Of a stretch of 64,000 bases of DNA, positions 47,713 through 60,571 are shown piece by piece; within the stretch, counting starts at the first letter, position 1; each line of letters opens with the position of its first letter. Below the pieces are notes generated by a model. That model saw nothing but the letters and a program-made list of their open reading frames with translations, ran no database searches and was not told the DNA's origin. Origin of the DNA: Echinometra lucunter. Lineage: Eukaryota > Echinodermata > Echinoidea > Camarodonta > Echinometridae. The stretch spans positions 20,869,922 through 20,933,921 of the forward strand of contig CM057170.1 of NCBI GenBank assembly GCA_029962745.1, given 5' to 3'. A program made the translations under genes and the position numbers.

Positions 47713-48472
47713 ACACAAAGTTGGTGAAACATTACATGATGGCAAAGAGGGAGAGAGAGAGAGAGAGAGAAGGGAGATATACAGAGAAGAGATACGATAT
47801 TTTGAAATTTTAAGTTATTTTCTCATTCATGTGATTGCTATCAAGAAATACTAGTGGCCTATCTACTCCGGAGTTCAAAGCAAAAGATTACAGGTAACTA
47901 AAAAGATACAAGTAAACATCTTTACAGCTTTCCTGTACATAAACTGAGTAAAGACTTCATAGCAAGCAGAGAACATCCCATTCTTCTTGAGAGAGCAGCT
48001 TGCTGATGAAACATGAGACAGAAGGGGGGAAAAAATGACCATTCCTGGAAATGCTTTCAAAGAATATGACAAAACCATCAAGAGCTTGTTTGCTATATTG
48101 AATATGGACTGACGCTTCATCAGATGCCCTGGGAATATGTTCATCCTCATGTAATAATGCATTTCCAAAACGAGAAGCTTTCCATTAAAACGCCAAAGCA
48201 CGGATAAGGTTACCCCTTTCCTGAAAATTCCTGTTCACGTTTGAATCTTATCGGGAAAGAATGTCCTTCATGGTAACATTACAGGCATGAGGAGAGAGAC
48301 GGAATTTGTTAAGTACAGTACATTCCGAAATATTCTTTTGTCTTTCATACACTCCTGTAAAAACTGGTACATATTACCTACAGTGTACTGAAAACAAGAA
48401 TGGCATCAACGACCTTTGTGGGATTGGAAATATCAAAACTTGGTTGTAGTGCTGTCTTCTGATACAAATTTC
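47713..48472. other. Unassigned intronic sequence
   Basis: Short GA repeat at 47750-47771; otherwise nothing recognised. Confidence 0.5.
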
Positions 48473-48520
48473 TTTGTCAAATGTCGCATCAAATTTTAGC
48501 CGATGTCGACATTTGACAAA
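48473..48520. repeat. Perfect 14 bp inverted repeat
   Basis: TTTGTCAAATGTCG and CGACATTTGACAAA separated by 20 bp. It leads into a GC-richer stretch (48530-48690) with repeated GGCAGAAGG words, likely one interspersed repeat of unknown type. Confidence 0.7.
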
Positions 48521-48720
48521 ATGGCGGTCATTAAATCATTGCCCTGCGGGCAGAAGGGCATTAACTCCTGTGTGACCCCAATCACCTGCCTGGCAGAAGG
48601 CTCAAGAGTGCTCTACGTGAAAAGCACCACATCACGCCCTTCTGCAAGCTGGGCGACAAAATTTCAACACTCGGGTCATATACATCCCCCACTTTATACA
48701 ACAGAAAGTATTGTGGGTTT

Positions 48721-49551
48721 TTTTTGCAATGGGGAACCTGCCAATGAATAAAGACAATTTAAAGGTAAAAGTGAAAGTCAACAAAACAAAATAAACATTA
48801 TTTTTCATTTTTGACCAAAATAATAACTATATTTATGAAAAAGAATAAGGACATCAAACTTACATTAAAAATATACAAGGTTAATGTCTTTCTGGTTCTC
48901 AAGCAAACATGGTTTTTTTCCAAAAAAAAAAAGAAAGAATAGAGAGAGAGAGAGAGAGAGAGAGAGTGAGAGAGAGAAAAAATAAACCAGCTAAGAAAGA
49001 GAAGGGAATTTAGAAGGGGAATCTGAAACTACCCATTAGTCTTTATATACATGTACCAGCACTTGGAATCTCTCTCCTAATACCCTTCAACCAAGCATGC
49101 CACGAATTGTGGTTGTACTTTCTCTTTATTGAATGCATGTCATATGAGAAGCACACATCATGGAAAACAGGAATTGCACAGTAGGGACAGTGAGCTTAAA
49201 TTTCCTTTCTTTTCAGAGCACATCTGTACATTACTGAAGTAAAGAGATATCTTAATATACAGGCACACACATCTTTAATTTCATTACTGATTGCAACTAG
49301 AAGTACCTGTTGAACCTACTGAATACTAAAGAAAATTGAATTAAAACTAGAATTTGGAAAAATTTGCAAATTCCAATCATACAGGTATCCTAACAGATGT
49401 ATGGATTAATTATGTTATTTTTGCATTCAGTACATACCTGTAAGTCCCAGATAATGTCCTCTTTATATATTTTACTTTGAGAGTTTCAATTGTTTTGGGG
49501 TCATCTTCATTTTGACCACCCATTCGTTAATGGTAGACTCCATCTACTCTG
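48721..49551. other. Unassigned intronic sequence with GA microsatellite
   Basis: GA repeat at about 48940-48978; nothing else recognised. Confidence 0.5.
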
Positions 49552-49962
49552 ATACCGCTTTCACACCAAAATACGGTCGCTGGGTACGGTCGCAGAGACC
49601 GTACCCAGCGACCGATCAAACCATGGTGTGAAAGCATTTCATCGTACTCAGCTACCGATCGTTTCCGACCAAAACGATCCGTCGCTGAGTCCGACCTACG
49701 AGGTACTTCAGCGACCGATCGCGACCGATGCAAACTTGATGTGAAAGCACATCATGCTCTGCGACCGATCGAAATACAATGACCCCCCATACATGCCCAC
49801 GCGCTATCTCTACTTCCGCTTCCGGCTAGGTCAGCTATACTGCGACCGATCGCTCAGGGCCTGACCAAATTTTGACGGCGGTGTGAAAGCACGTCCAATC
49901 GGTCGCTGGGTACGGTCTCTGCGACTGTACCCAGCGACTGTACCTTGGTGTGAAAGCGGTAT
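49552..49962. mobile_element. Inverted-repeat element (~411 bp) dense in CGACCGATCG
   Basis: ATACCGCTTTCACACCAA and TTGGTGTGAAAGCGGTAT are perfect inverted ends. Near each end a GGTCGCTGGGTACGGTC block is followed by its complement, making nested hairpins. GCGACCGATC-type words occur repeatedly through the interior, raising CpG density far above the surroundings. Confidence 0.85.
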
Positions 49963-50558
49963 TAGACATACCTGTCGATGCTATCTTGAGATATAAATGT
50001 ATCAATGATTTTACAACTACTTCTCTCATTACATTTTCTTGAAACTGAAATAATTACCCTTGAGTTATGGTTATAAGCAATTAATCTGTAGAACCCACTA
50101 TCAGACATGGACTTTGATGGTTTCCTGTTAAAGCTGTGGGTAACATGAGTTTTGAAGTACACACTTAAACTCTCTCTCTCGTATTGCATTCATTTAATCA
50201 CGGTCACAGCCTGCCATCAGCTACACAAAACGCAGAAGCTGCTTTTCAGCTAGGTCGTGAACAAATGTTCAAGCTTAATAATATATGAATTCAAGATAAT
50301 ATTCAAAAGAATCACAGAAATTGCTATAAGGATTACAATGAATGAAAATAAAACAAAAACAAATGTAGAAAAGAAAAGCAACACATGAACGTTACACAAA
50401 CAAAATCACATATGGATGAGTTTTAAAATTTACTCTCTCTACCAGTAACTTACTGAAGGTCAAACAGGATAGGTGATATTACAAGCACTGGATAATGATG
50501 AACAAGACTTACTGGCCATCCTCTCAAGGGTTCATGGGTAAAAGGTACAAGGTTTATA

Positions 50559-50812
50559 CTGCCCTACTTTGGCAAAAGGAAGCAAGTGACAAAAGTGACA
50601 TTTCCTGTAAAAGAGCAAAACGTATCTGTCATTTACACTGTCATCAATTAAATACCACGATGTCTTGCCTAACATATCTCTTCGCAGGATGAGAGTTCAT
50701 GCATAAAATTTGTGCCATGAGGAAGAGCAGACTACTGTAGGTAAAATATGAAAATATCAATAATTCAAATTTGGTTGATATGCCACTTGCTTCCATTTGT
50801 CAAAGTATGGAA
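50559..50812. mobile_element. MITE-like inverted-repeat element (254 bp), copy 2
   Basis: CTGCCCTACTTTGGCAAAAG to CATTTGTCAAAGTATGG, parallel to 23432-23681. The right end is more decayed. Confidence 0.82.
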
Positions 50813-50850
50813 GTATAGGTACGTCTTGATATTACACATCACATATCGTC

Positions 50851-51100
50851 GCATCAGCGTAAAAATGCCCCTAAATGTTTTGTGCCCAGAAAAGCCCTCA
50901 ATAAATAGGGCCTCTTAAAGCTCTTTTCATGAAAATCTAGTTGTGACACTCTACTGTTTTGGAGTTCCTATTACCTTCATTCTGGATAGTCTTTGCAGAA
51001 ATAATCAAGTGTTTTACGGTAGATTTTCTTGTTTCTTTGATTTACAAGAGAACGCCTTTTGCACACACTCATATTGTGTAACAGCATTTATGCACTGATG
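50851..51100. mobile_element. Inverted-repeat element (250 bp), copy 2, body reversed
   Basis: The body is the reverse complement of that at 27984-28223: CTAGTTGTGACACTCTACTG and TTTGGAGTT, then TTACAAGAGAACGCCTTTTG. Ends GCATCAGCGTAAAAATGCCC and AGCATTTATGCACTGATG. Confidence 0.75.
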
Positions 51101-51408
51101 TGACAGTGAAGTCAATATATAAGTGCAGTAAAATAAACACTAAATTAAATATTTCTCAAAAGAAAAGGAATTAAGTTACTGTCACCTCTATGGCAAATAC
51201 ATGTAAACTATTTACTAGAAGCCTGAAAATTCAGAAGAAAAAAAAGAAGAAAAGAAAGCAGGTACGACTACCTCAAATTAGGAAAAAGAGAACAAGAATT
51301 GGTTGATTCTGTGACAGTGAGGTCTCATCCAGGGCAACGGCCTTTTCATGTGATATAAAGCAGGGAAATAGCAAAGCACAAGAATATGATAAATATCAGT
51401 ACGCAGTA

Positions 51409-51586
51409 TGCACTCTAAATTTTTGAGACTTGAACCAGGGACAAATCCAAAATTCGATTAAAAATCTCAATCGAACAGATTTAGAAATCAACCTTACTGC
51501 TTACAATTTCTTAATCTAATTTTGGATTGGTCCCTTATTACAATCTCTTAGATTAATTTCAAATCTAAGAAATTTAGAATGCACTA
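51409..51586. mobile_element. Short inverted-repeat element (178 bp), copy 3
   Basis: TGCACTCTAAATTTTTGAG to AGAAATTTAGAATGCA, family of 35466-35637. The best-preserved ends of the three. Confidence 0.82.
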
Positions 51587-51635
51587 CAAAGTTCTCAAGA
51601 TATCACTGATGCTCACAAAACAGTAAAAGGGAGAT

Positions 51636-51698
51636 GACATTTCCCTGGGTATACGTCACAAAGACATTTCCCTGGGTATACGTCACAAAGACATTTCC
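51636..51698. repeat. 27 bp tandem repeat, 2.3 copies
   Basis: GACATTTCCCTGGGTATACG + TCACAAA twice without difference, followed by a third partial unit. Confidence 0.92.
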
Positions 51699-52764
51699 TC
51701 CATACCCATAAAACAAAATTCATCAATGTAAGTAATGATGCATGGCATTCATAAAAGTGAATTACCCATTAAAAGGCAATAGGCTTTTCATGTAATATAT
51801 GAGGTACAGAGTAGTTATCAGAGCACAAAATACTCATGACACGCACTTGCATCCAGTAAAGACTAGAATATATAATCACCAATAGTTAGAGATATATAGC
51901 AGAAACATAATATTAAATGATATATCAATATGTCACTGATGCATTTAGAGCAAAATCTATTCAAGTGCCATCATACTTTCATTAATATGCCTAATGATGC
52001 ATACCATAATATAGGTGAATGTTTGCATGTCTAATATGTCTATGTCTATGTCCGTCTATGTCTGTGTTAATTTGCTCATCTATGCGCTATTTTACAAGTA
52101 AAAACAAACGTTCACCCGATAAACTGAAAAGAGATTGCGTGGTGCGGCACCAATACTACATGTAGTACTCGGTATGCGTATCAGTTGTGTTTTTATCTAC
52201 TATGTCTGGCATTTTGGGTGGGAATTCCAACTGGAATGAATATATTTGAACAAGGATAACATCTAATTGAATAGTATTCTCCTACAGCACTCATTAGATT
52301 TAATAATTGCCTAATTTCATTAATCAATAACCGCAACTATGGCGGGAATAGATAAGATTTGCCCTCACATGTACATGTATTCCTCTGTGTGTTTTTTTTA
52401 ATCCGGAAGGGATTCAACTGCTATGAACCTCATACTGCAAGCACGTCTTCTGGTACATATGGAAAACCCACCTAATTCAATTACACATCAAATATATCAG
52501 AATGAATTATCATGCCTGGATTCTTGGGGTGAATTTGATAAGTTCAATGGTAGCTGCGGAAAACAGAGAATTGAATTTAGCATTTAACAGGGGAACTCGT
52601 CATCTAAATAATATTCCCTACTGTCTTATGATTGTGCCACCTTGTGAAGATTGGAATTCATTAGTCTGACAGGTTTCAGCAAGTATTGCAAAATAACTAT
52701 GAAAGGAAATTTCTATGGTAAAAAATATGATTAACTCTATTTTTCTTCCTCCATCCTTCTGCTT
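51699..52764. other. Unassigned intronic sequence
   Basis: No recognised gene or repeat. Confidence 0.5.
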
Positions 52765-52766
52765 AT

Positions 52767-52912
52767 GTCTCCCTCCCTCCCTCCCTCCCTCCCTCCCTCC
52801 CTCTCTCCCTCCCTCACTCCCTCTCTATTTTTTCTCTCTCACGATCTTTTTTTCCTCTCCCTCTCTCTCTCTCTCTCCCTCTCACACACACACATACACG
52901 CACACACACAGA
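52767..52912. repeat. CCCT/CT repeat with short CA repeat
   Basis: CCCTCCCTCC followed by CTCTCT and then CACACA to 52912. Confidence 0.93.
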
Positions 52913-53424
52913 GAATCTATTCAACAATGTTATTTGTATCTCATATTCTAAATATATAGTAAAGTGACATGGAACCTGCATTTCAAAAAGAGTACAAAGT
53001 TTTGGTGAATCAAAGAATAAGATACAGTCAAACCTGTATATAAGTATTTTCATTCTGGCATGATATTTTCCAAGTAAGCATGTATAAATACATTAAAGGT
53101 ATAAAGTATACAATGTTTTGTTTTCTTTCTTCTTTTTTTTTCTTTTCATTTTTTGCAAAGATTTATGACATTGCAATCAAAACTGTGTGCTCTTTACAGA
53201 TAATATCTTGAAATCATGACACTGTGTATTGACATACCAAATATACTAAGCACTTCAGCTTCAATAAAAATTAAACTAACGGTATTTAAGAGCAGTGTTG
53301 ACTTGATGTACATGAAAAGAGTACAGTGCCTGAGAAACAGCCTATATATCATGACACATTAATTGGGGTACTGGTGCAAATGACTGGATTCAGAATGATA
53401 AATTACTGTCCAATATATTACTGT

Positions 53425-53449
53425 CTATATATATATATATATATATATA
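53425..53449. repeat. (TA)n microsatellite
   Basis: About twelve TA dinucleotides. Confidence 0.9.
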
Positions 53450-53566
53450 GACCTAATCATTCTAATTGCATGAAAACTTGGAACATGGTAATTATTGAAT
53501 AACTCTTGCTTTCAAATATTGAGTTTCTGCAATTATCAAGTGAAGACATTCTTTCTTGTTCCAATC

Positions 53567-53569
53567 ACC

Positions 53570-53614
<45 letters not shown>

Positions 53615-53815
53615 CATCCCTGGTTCTCCTCCTCCTTCTCCTTCTTCTTCTCCTCCTTTCTTCTTCCTTCTTCTTCTTTTTCTTTTTCTTCCTTTTCTCC
53701 CTTTTTCCTCTCTGTCTTTCTCTCAAGCATTCCCTCTCTGTACCCACTCTTCCTTCCCTTATTCCTTCTCTCCCCTTCTCTCTCATTCTCTTTCCACCTT
53801 CCTTCTCTATTTTTG
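53567..53815. repeat. C run, CT and CTT-rich repeat
   Basis: A C homopolymer followed by CTCTCT and then CTTCTT-rich sequence. The Arg/Lys/Glu frame on the minus strand is an artefact. Confidence 0.92.
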
Positions 53816-53992
53816 TTCCAACAGTAAGGACTTCTTTTTTCAAATACACTAGACCCACTATACATTTCTACATAATAGCTTCACATCTCCAGGAGATAAG
53901 ATCATCTCTAAGACCCTCCAGATTATACTTTGTTCTGACTTTTCTTTCCTGTAACTTCATCCATTCAGGACAGGAAACATTTAAATCCTAAT

Positions 53993-54335
53993 TTGATCAG
54001 ATTTCTTCTTCAAATTGGCAACACAAGTATTTTCAATCAATTGGTACATTTTCCTTAAGAAAATTCATGGTTCTGAAATCAATATAAATTGACAGAAAGT
54101 ACCCGGTATGTTGAAAAGTTATAAAGTTGCCAACTGCATTGAAAAACAGTTATTTCTACATTTCCATCATGTTGCCAATTTAAGGATTTGAGTGCTTATT
54201 TTGCTTTCAACAAATTTCAGCATCAGATGAAAAATATTGACACAACCAAAATGGGCACAGTATGTGTAGAATTTTTGCTCTTTCTGCTAATGTATTTGGC
54301 ATGGTGTTTAGGGATCTGCGTAAAAAGTTATTGGG
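53993..54335 (-). mobile_element. TTAA-family element fragment, copy 3
   Basis: CTTCTTCAAATTGGCAACAC, TTGCCAATTTAAGGATT, AAATGGGCACAGTATG match 21604-22015 in reverse. Both outer ends appear lost; an A10-G10 run follows at about 54342. Confidence 0.7.
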
Positions 54336-54677
54336 TCAAACCAAAAAAAAAAGGGGGGGGGGGCCACTGGTATAATTTGGATATCAAGTTAACATGGTAA
54401 CATACTTTGAAAGTTTAACAATATAATCAAATTCTCCACTTTTATTGCTTTTCACTACCCATTGTGACAGTTCGTAAATTGTGCTGGTATTCTATTATAT
54501 AATACAGGTCCTACATGATTACTGGTAGACCATCAGTGATAATGGCTCCACATAATAGGCTATCATATTTCCTAATGTTCCTTACTTGTACCCAGTCATC
54601 TATCAACCTCATACCCTCTGCAGTGTCATCTTACAGCGTGAAGGAATTCTCAACAGCCCATTATGGTAACAGTCCCA

Positions 54678-54756
54678 ATAACCGGTTGAATACTAAACCA
54701 GAGATAACTCAGGCTGGGGCTGTTATACCGAAATCAAATCGTGCTCAATGGGTTAA
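54678..54756 (-). mobile_element. Miniature TTAA-flanked element, copy 3 (~79 bp)
   Basis: ATAACCGGTTGAATAC to GCTCAATGGGTTAA, the reverse of 5009-5097. Only one perfect TTAA remains. Confidence 0.6.
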
Positions 54757-54839
54757 GTTGGGAGTTTTACATGGGCCTTCTCCCCATCCGCAATACGACC
54801 CTTTCCTGACCCCTTCCTACCAATGATTAAGTTTTAAAT

Positions 54840-56060
54840 GTATATCTTCCACAGTGTCATATCACTATGTGAACTACGCATGATCTTCCAATCCCTCCTT
54901 ACCACCCCTCCACCTCTAATTCCCATCCCCCTCCTGACCCCTCAATAAATATTGGTACAAGTAACCTTCTATGGTGTCATGTCTCAGCATGAATGAATTC
55001 TTAACAACCCACGAACCAAATGCTCACGCCCATCTTAAAGTTCCCTCCCATCCCTCCTTACCACCCCCCCCCCATCTCTTATTCCCATCCCTCCTGACCC
55101 CTCAATAATTAATTCTTGGTACAAGTAACCTTCTACTGTGTCATGTCTCAGTATGAATGAATTCTTAACAACCCACGACCCAAATGCTCACGCCCATCTT
55201 AAAGTTCCCTCCCATCCCTCCTTACCACCCCCCCCCCCCCCAATCTCTTATTCCCATCCCCCTCCTGACCCCTCAATAATTAATTCTTGGTACAAGTAAC
55301 CTTCTATTGTGTCATGTCTCAGTAAGAATGAATTCTTAACAACCCACGAACCAAATGCTCAAGCCCATCTTAAAGTTACCTCCCATCCCTCCTCCCCCCC
55401 CCCCCCCCCTCTATCTCTAATTCCCATCCCTCCTGACCCCTCAATAACTAATTCTTGGTACAAGTAACCTTCTATCGTGTCATGTCTCAGTAAGAATGAA
55501 TTCTTAACAACCCACGACCCAAATGCTCACGTCCATCTTAAAGTTCCCTCCCATCCCTCCTTACCACCCCCCTCCCATCTCTTATTCCCATCCCCCTCCT
55601 GACCCCTCAATAAATATTGGTACAAGTAACCTTCTATTGTGTTATGTCTCAGCATGAATGAATTCTTAACAACCCACAAACCAAATGCTCACGCCCATCT
55701 TAAAGTTCCTTCCCATCGCTCCTTACCACCCCCCCCCCCCCCTCCATCTCTTATTCCCATCCCCCTCCTGACCCCTCAATAATTAATTCTTGGTACAAGT
55801 AACCTTCTATTGTGTCATGTCTCAGTATGAATGAATTCTTAACAACCCATGATCCTTATAATATACACATCCCTCTAACAGTGTCATCCTGTAGCTCCCC
55901 CCTCGGCTTTTCCCACCACTTCGTGACCCCTACATAATCATTTATTGGTACAAGTAACCTCATGTGGTGTCATGTCTCAGCATGAATAAATTTTTAACAA
56001 CCCATGATCCTAATGCTCACATCCCTCCAACAGTGCCCTCCTATCCCTCCTCCCCATCTC
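54840..56060. repeat. Tandem array, ~165 bp unit, about seven copies
   Basis: GTAACCTTCTAT-type landmarks occur at 54961, 55125, 55296, 55464, 55626, 55799 and (diverged) 55954. Spacing is 155-173 bp and varies chiefly in an internal C homopolymer. Each unit has GTCATGTCTCAGTATGAATG, TTCTTAACAACCCACGA and CCTGACCCCTCAATAA. First and last units are the most diverged. Confidence 0.93.
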
Positions 56061-57518
56061 CATTTTCCATTTCCCCCAGACTTCCCCCTCCCACCCACCC
56101 TCAATTACCCCCTTCCCTATCAGTATTACACAGCCCTCTCATTAAACACCCGCTTGCTTATTTTCTTCCATCTCTCACACTCTACTAATTTAGATCACAA
56201 TCCTTATCCAAACAACCCCTACCTTTCAAAGTCACTTTAATTCAGCTCAGCTTGCTCTTCTCTGTTTCTGCATAATTTTCTTTTAACCTCTCTTCCCAAT
56301 CTCTCTCCCACACTTGCTGTACAATGTACATGTTCCTCCATAAGAACTTCAGTTATCAAAATTTTCATTAACCTCACAACAACACTGAAAGCATTTGTAT
56401 TTTCCCCTATTCTTCCTTCTTCCTCCTTTACTCTATGGCCCCTGAAATAAGCTTGAATTGGAATACAAGAATTCAGTAGTAAACAAGTTAATTCATTTTT
56501 CTTTCAATATTTCTAATGGAAGACTTACCCTTCTTTCTCTCTTCCATTCTCTCTCTCTCTCTTTCTCTCTGTCTCTGTCTCTCTAACACTGTCAGCCTAT
56601 CTGTCTCTCTATCTCTTCATCCCTCTTTTAAACTCTGTACATTCCTCTTTTTCTTCTTTGATTTCATTTTTCTTTTGTCTACATAAAACGTCATATTCTC
56701 CTTTTATATGAAAGTCTACTTCAGCACCCTCCTTGCCCCCCCCTCTCTTTCTCCCTTTCTCTCTCACTCTATCTACCTTTCTACCTCTATATAATACTAG
56801 TACCTCTTAAACCCAACCGGCCATTCCTTTCTAATACAGCATCAAGTTGCAGGGTAACTGCATTGCGGGATAAGAGTACCGTATCACATGACCTGCTCCA
56901 ATAACTCATCCCTTGGTTATCTGTTAGGCTCAGTATGACAACACTAAGCAAGTTAACTGTCTGAATGTTGTTTGCTATTTAGAGTCAGAAGGCCACAACA
57001 TGTATATATTCACATGAAGATATCACACATCTAAATATATATTTCAGATAAGAGCATACACATAGCTTATGTGCGGAGGAAAAGCAGCAACTGCCAACTC
57101 AAATTTAAACAGAATAAGATCATTTTAGTCTGCATCATATACTATGCATGGACTGCCAATATCATATGAAATTTAATCTTGTATTAAATAGAGCTATTAA
57201 GTTAAACTCCTTTTCCTTCCTCAACTAGCTTTATGGATTGTCAGAGTGAATTAAGGCTATCAAAACTAAAACCAATAATAAAAACTACTCTAATTTAATA
57301 CACTTGTTACACCAGGTTATGATTGGCTGCACAGGTAGGATTGGGATACTATTTCCATGCAATACCTTTTGAATTTAACAACTGTATACTTTTCAATCAG
57401 AATCTTGAAATATATCTATTAATATATCCTCTACTAGGCGACAGAAGAGTAATATCTGTACCTACAATAGTATTAATCATCAAACACCATTTACTTCTCA
57501 GCATGTAGTAACTATTAT
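56061..57518. other. Unassigned sequence with pyrimidine-rich patches
   Basis: CT patches at about 56540-56590 and 56740-56775. Nothing recognised as a gene. Confidence 0.5.
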
Positions 57519-57710
57519 ACAGTGAAACCTGTATATAAAGACCACCCAAGGGAGACAAGAAAAGCAGTCTTTATGAGCAGGTGGTCTTTCTGGACAGGTT
57601 CCTTTAATACACATTTCCATGGGAAAAACGATTCAAGGTAAACAAAATTTGTGGTCTTTATAGACAGGTGGTCTTTCTATACAGGTGGTCGCTAAAGCAG
57701 GTTTAACTGT
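57519..57710. mobile_element. MITE-like element (192 bp) with GACCACCTGT motifs
   Basis: ACAGTGAAACCTGTATATAA and AAAGCAGGTTTAACTGT are inverted ends. Inner AAAGACCACC / GGTGGTCTTT repeats occur several times. 12312-12430 is a half copy. Confidence 0.8.
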
Positions 57711-58202
57711 ATACACCCTACAGAAAGGCTTACGCGGCAAAAAATATGCTGTTTCAATTATATCTCTTATCCTATCTATTTCACATCTCTCTATTTATAG
57801 CTGGCAATATCTTCATGAGCGATGTCTATTAAAGACTTTTCAGGGTCTCCCTTTGGAATAATCATTCATTCTGATTGAAAGAAATTTGGGGAAAACACAT
57901 GAAGTATTAATGAATCTATCCAATGAAACAGTGTCAGAATGCTATCTTATGTTGCTATGCTTATGATATCACATTACTATGTATGTATATGTATAAAATA
58001 TGTTTTGTATATCTTTATATATATATATATATTTATTTGTATACATATATACATAGATTAATAAAGATTCCTTTGAGACAAATAAGCTTAAGATACGTTC
58101 AGATACATACTTGCATTAGGTTAGTCTTTTTTTTATTTTACTATTATTTCAAAAAAAGAGAGATCATGATGCTATCTCATATTACTATCTCAAGATGCTA
58201 TC

Positions 58203-58470
58203 CACTATGAACATGGCAGACAAAGAAAGCGGACAAAATAAACAACCTCTCATTCTACCCTTCACAATGGTTCTGGTTGTCAATAGAACATCCCTTCACA
58301 GCTATTATGTTTAATCATGTAGATCCAGGTGAATATGCATGTGACACCTGTTCCACATATTTTAGACAAAAGCAGTGAAGGGATGTTCTTTTGACTACCA
58401 GAACCATTGTGAAGGGTAGAATGAGGGTTGTTTATTTTGTCCGCTTTCTTTGTCCGTCATGTTCATAGTG
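58203..58470. mobile_element. Near-perfect hairpin element, ~95 bp arms (268 bp)
   Basis: The left arm CACTATGAACATG...ACATCCCTTCAC (58203-58299) and the right arm GTGAAGGGATGT...CATGTTCATAGTG (about 58374-58470) pair with only a handful of mismatches and one indel. The ~75 bp loop has no recognisable content. Confidence 0.9.
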
Positions 58471-60571
58471 ATCTCATGATGCTATTTCACAATGCCATCC
58501 CCAGCACATCTCTGCTATTTGTTTGCCTAGGTCTTCATGAGCAACCTCAAAGACTCTTCAGGAACCTCCCTTTGAAAATAGCCAGACACTTGATCACCAC
58601 CTACACTCGGCGCTTTAAGCGCATCAATCTTCTTGCTGCTGGCTCACGCTGTAAAGAGATCTTCATCCAGAACCTATGTAATCACCACAATGCTATTTGC
58701 ATGACTCCGTTTTCAAGAGACGCCCGACCACATTCTGTAAGATACATGCGTGCACATACAGCATCTCGTAACATGTGAGTAGCATCCCTGTAACACACAG
58801 CAACATACCACATTCTATTCTTCTCTCCTTCACAAGGGGTTCAAACATTCTAATGTTTAACTCGACCTACATTCATGTAAGGCAAATCATCACCTTTTTC
58901 ATGGGATCCATTACACCCTTTTCTGGAATTCCAGTAATCAGAACACCACACATTTCCAAGGGGATTGGGAAGCTGGTATCAGTACAAACCCTAACAAATC
59001 CAGACAGTATTAAAAGATTGCTTTGCTCATATTTAAGGCATATCGTTAGGTAAATTGCTCAAATTTAAGACACAAAACAATTGCTCTTCTTTCTTTGCAA
59101 ACTGAGGCAAAAGTGAAATATTTTGAAATCGCCTGTCCATGTAAAAGAACATAAAATTCAAGTTCTTTAGTAAGGCTGCTTTATGGTATAAAATACAGCA
59201 TCCCTACACAAGTGCACATTTCCCATCACATATTGTGAGTGCCAGCTCATACTCTGCACTGGTCAATGCCTGCTGGGTCTTTCGTGTTCTTGAAGCCTTA
59301 CGCCTCATTCACATTAGGCGGAAGGTTCACAAGGATTTTTAATCCGTTAACTACTGAATTCTCTATATACCATAGGCTTGGTAATGGAACAATTGGTTCC
59401 AGTAGGCCACAGATAAACTGCATACTGCACTTCACATAGTGGTATCTTGCAACACACGGCTAAGTGAGAATATATTGGACATTTGTTATAACCAGATACA
59501 TCTCTTTCGTCCTCACCTGGTATTCATTTTCAAGTAAAAAAAAACCCATGTTTTTTCCACTACATATGTGAACAGGCCTTAACATGCAGCATCAAGCAAC
59601 ATGGGTAGCTATTAATCATCTGCCTGCTATACGGAGGCTTTAACGTTCGGCCGACTTCCAAGCCGAGTTCAACAACTAACCCCCTCCCTCCCCACCTCCT
59701 GATTAATAATTAAACCTACAGCATGGTGCCTTTCAAGAGCAAGGCACCGTCCCAAGAATAGCTTGCCACAGGAAATCAGAAACAGATTCAAATGAATTCA
59801 CCACTCTTTTGCGTGTGTTCAGACCATACAGAAAAACATCAGGGAATGAGCAACTCAGCTCTCAAGAAGCACCAAAAGAGTTATATGGAAATGCAACAAA
59901 AAATAGCTCTCTTAAAAAGAAAAAAATTATAAAATACTTGCGTCATCATGAGAACTAAGACTTGCTGAATGGTAAATTTTAAAAAAGACCTTCTGAAGGT
60001 ATCGTCCAAGAACAGATTACAAGAATCAGAAACAGATTTTTAAAATATGTTGCTCTTATTTTAAGCATGTGTGTTCAGACTTCACTGAGATGTAAAACCA
60101 TAAACTTTCACAACATGAAACAATCCTGAATGAATGAAAGCCGTTTCAGGGTAAAAATATTTGGCAAACTGTACAAGTTCTTATGTTGAGACTTTTTCTG
60201 GTAAAATTTGCTTATACTGGTTTGGACATGACTTCTTTAAGTTAAGGTAGTTGGTGTTTACAAGTTTGTTGCATATAAAATGCATTCTCTACCAAGAGAA
60301 GGTACACAATATACTAGTAGGCCCAAAAATGTATATAGACCTGGCAGAAAATATGTTTCACCAAATTTTTACAACTTCTACAAAGTTTTCTTCTCATGAG
60401 GTCAGACAAGGTTGGATTCTGCTTGATAGTACATAATAAACCAAATTACTCTTAGACATGTATATGATTCATTATAGTTGTAAGTTTTGACAGTTGGGTC
60501 CAAAAGGTGTACGACAACTCACGCACATACTGTTTATAAGAACTGCTTCAAGCCATTATGTACTTGATATT
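58471..60571. other. Unassigned sequence
   Basis: 58490-58600 resembles 57790-57870 (CTTCATGAGC, AAAGACTCTTCAGG, CTCCCTTTG), suggesting an old duplication. A 116-codon open frame near 58428-58778 starts inside the hairpin element and has no family match. No supported gene. Confidence 0.45.

Noticed and set aside
53495..53991. 161-codon Ser/Leu/Pro/Phe frame
   Set aside because: It is a CT/CTT repeat read in frame, with no signal or membrane pattern beyond composition.
54840..56060. CRISPR-like regular repeats
   Set aside because: Units are ~165 bp and repeat along their whole length; there are no short repeats separated by unique spacers.
58428..58778. 116-codon open frame
   Set aside because: It begins inside the right arm of the hairpin element and shows no recognisable domain.
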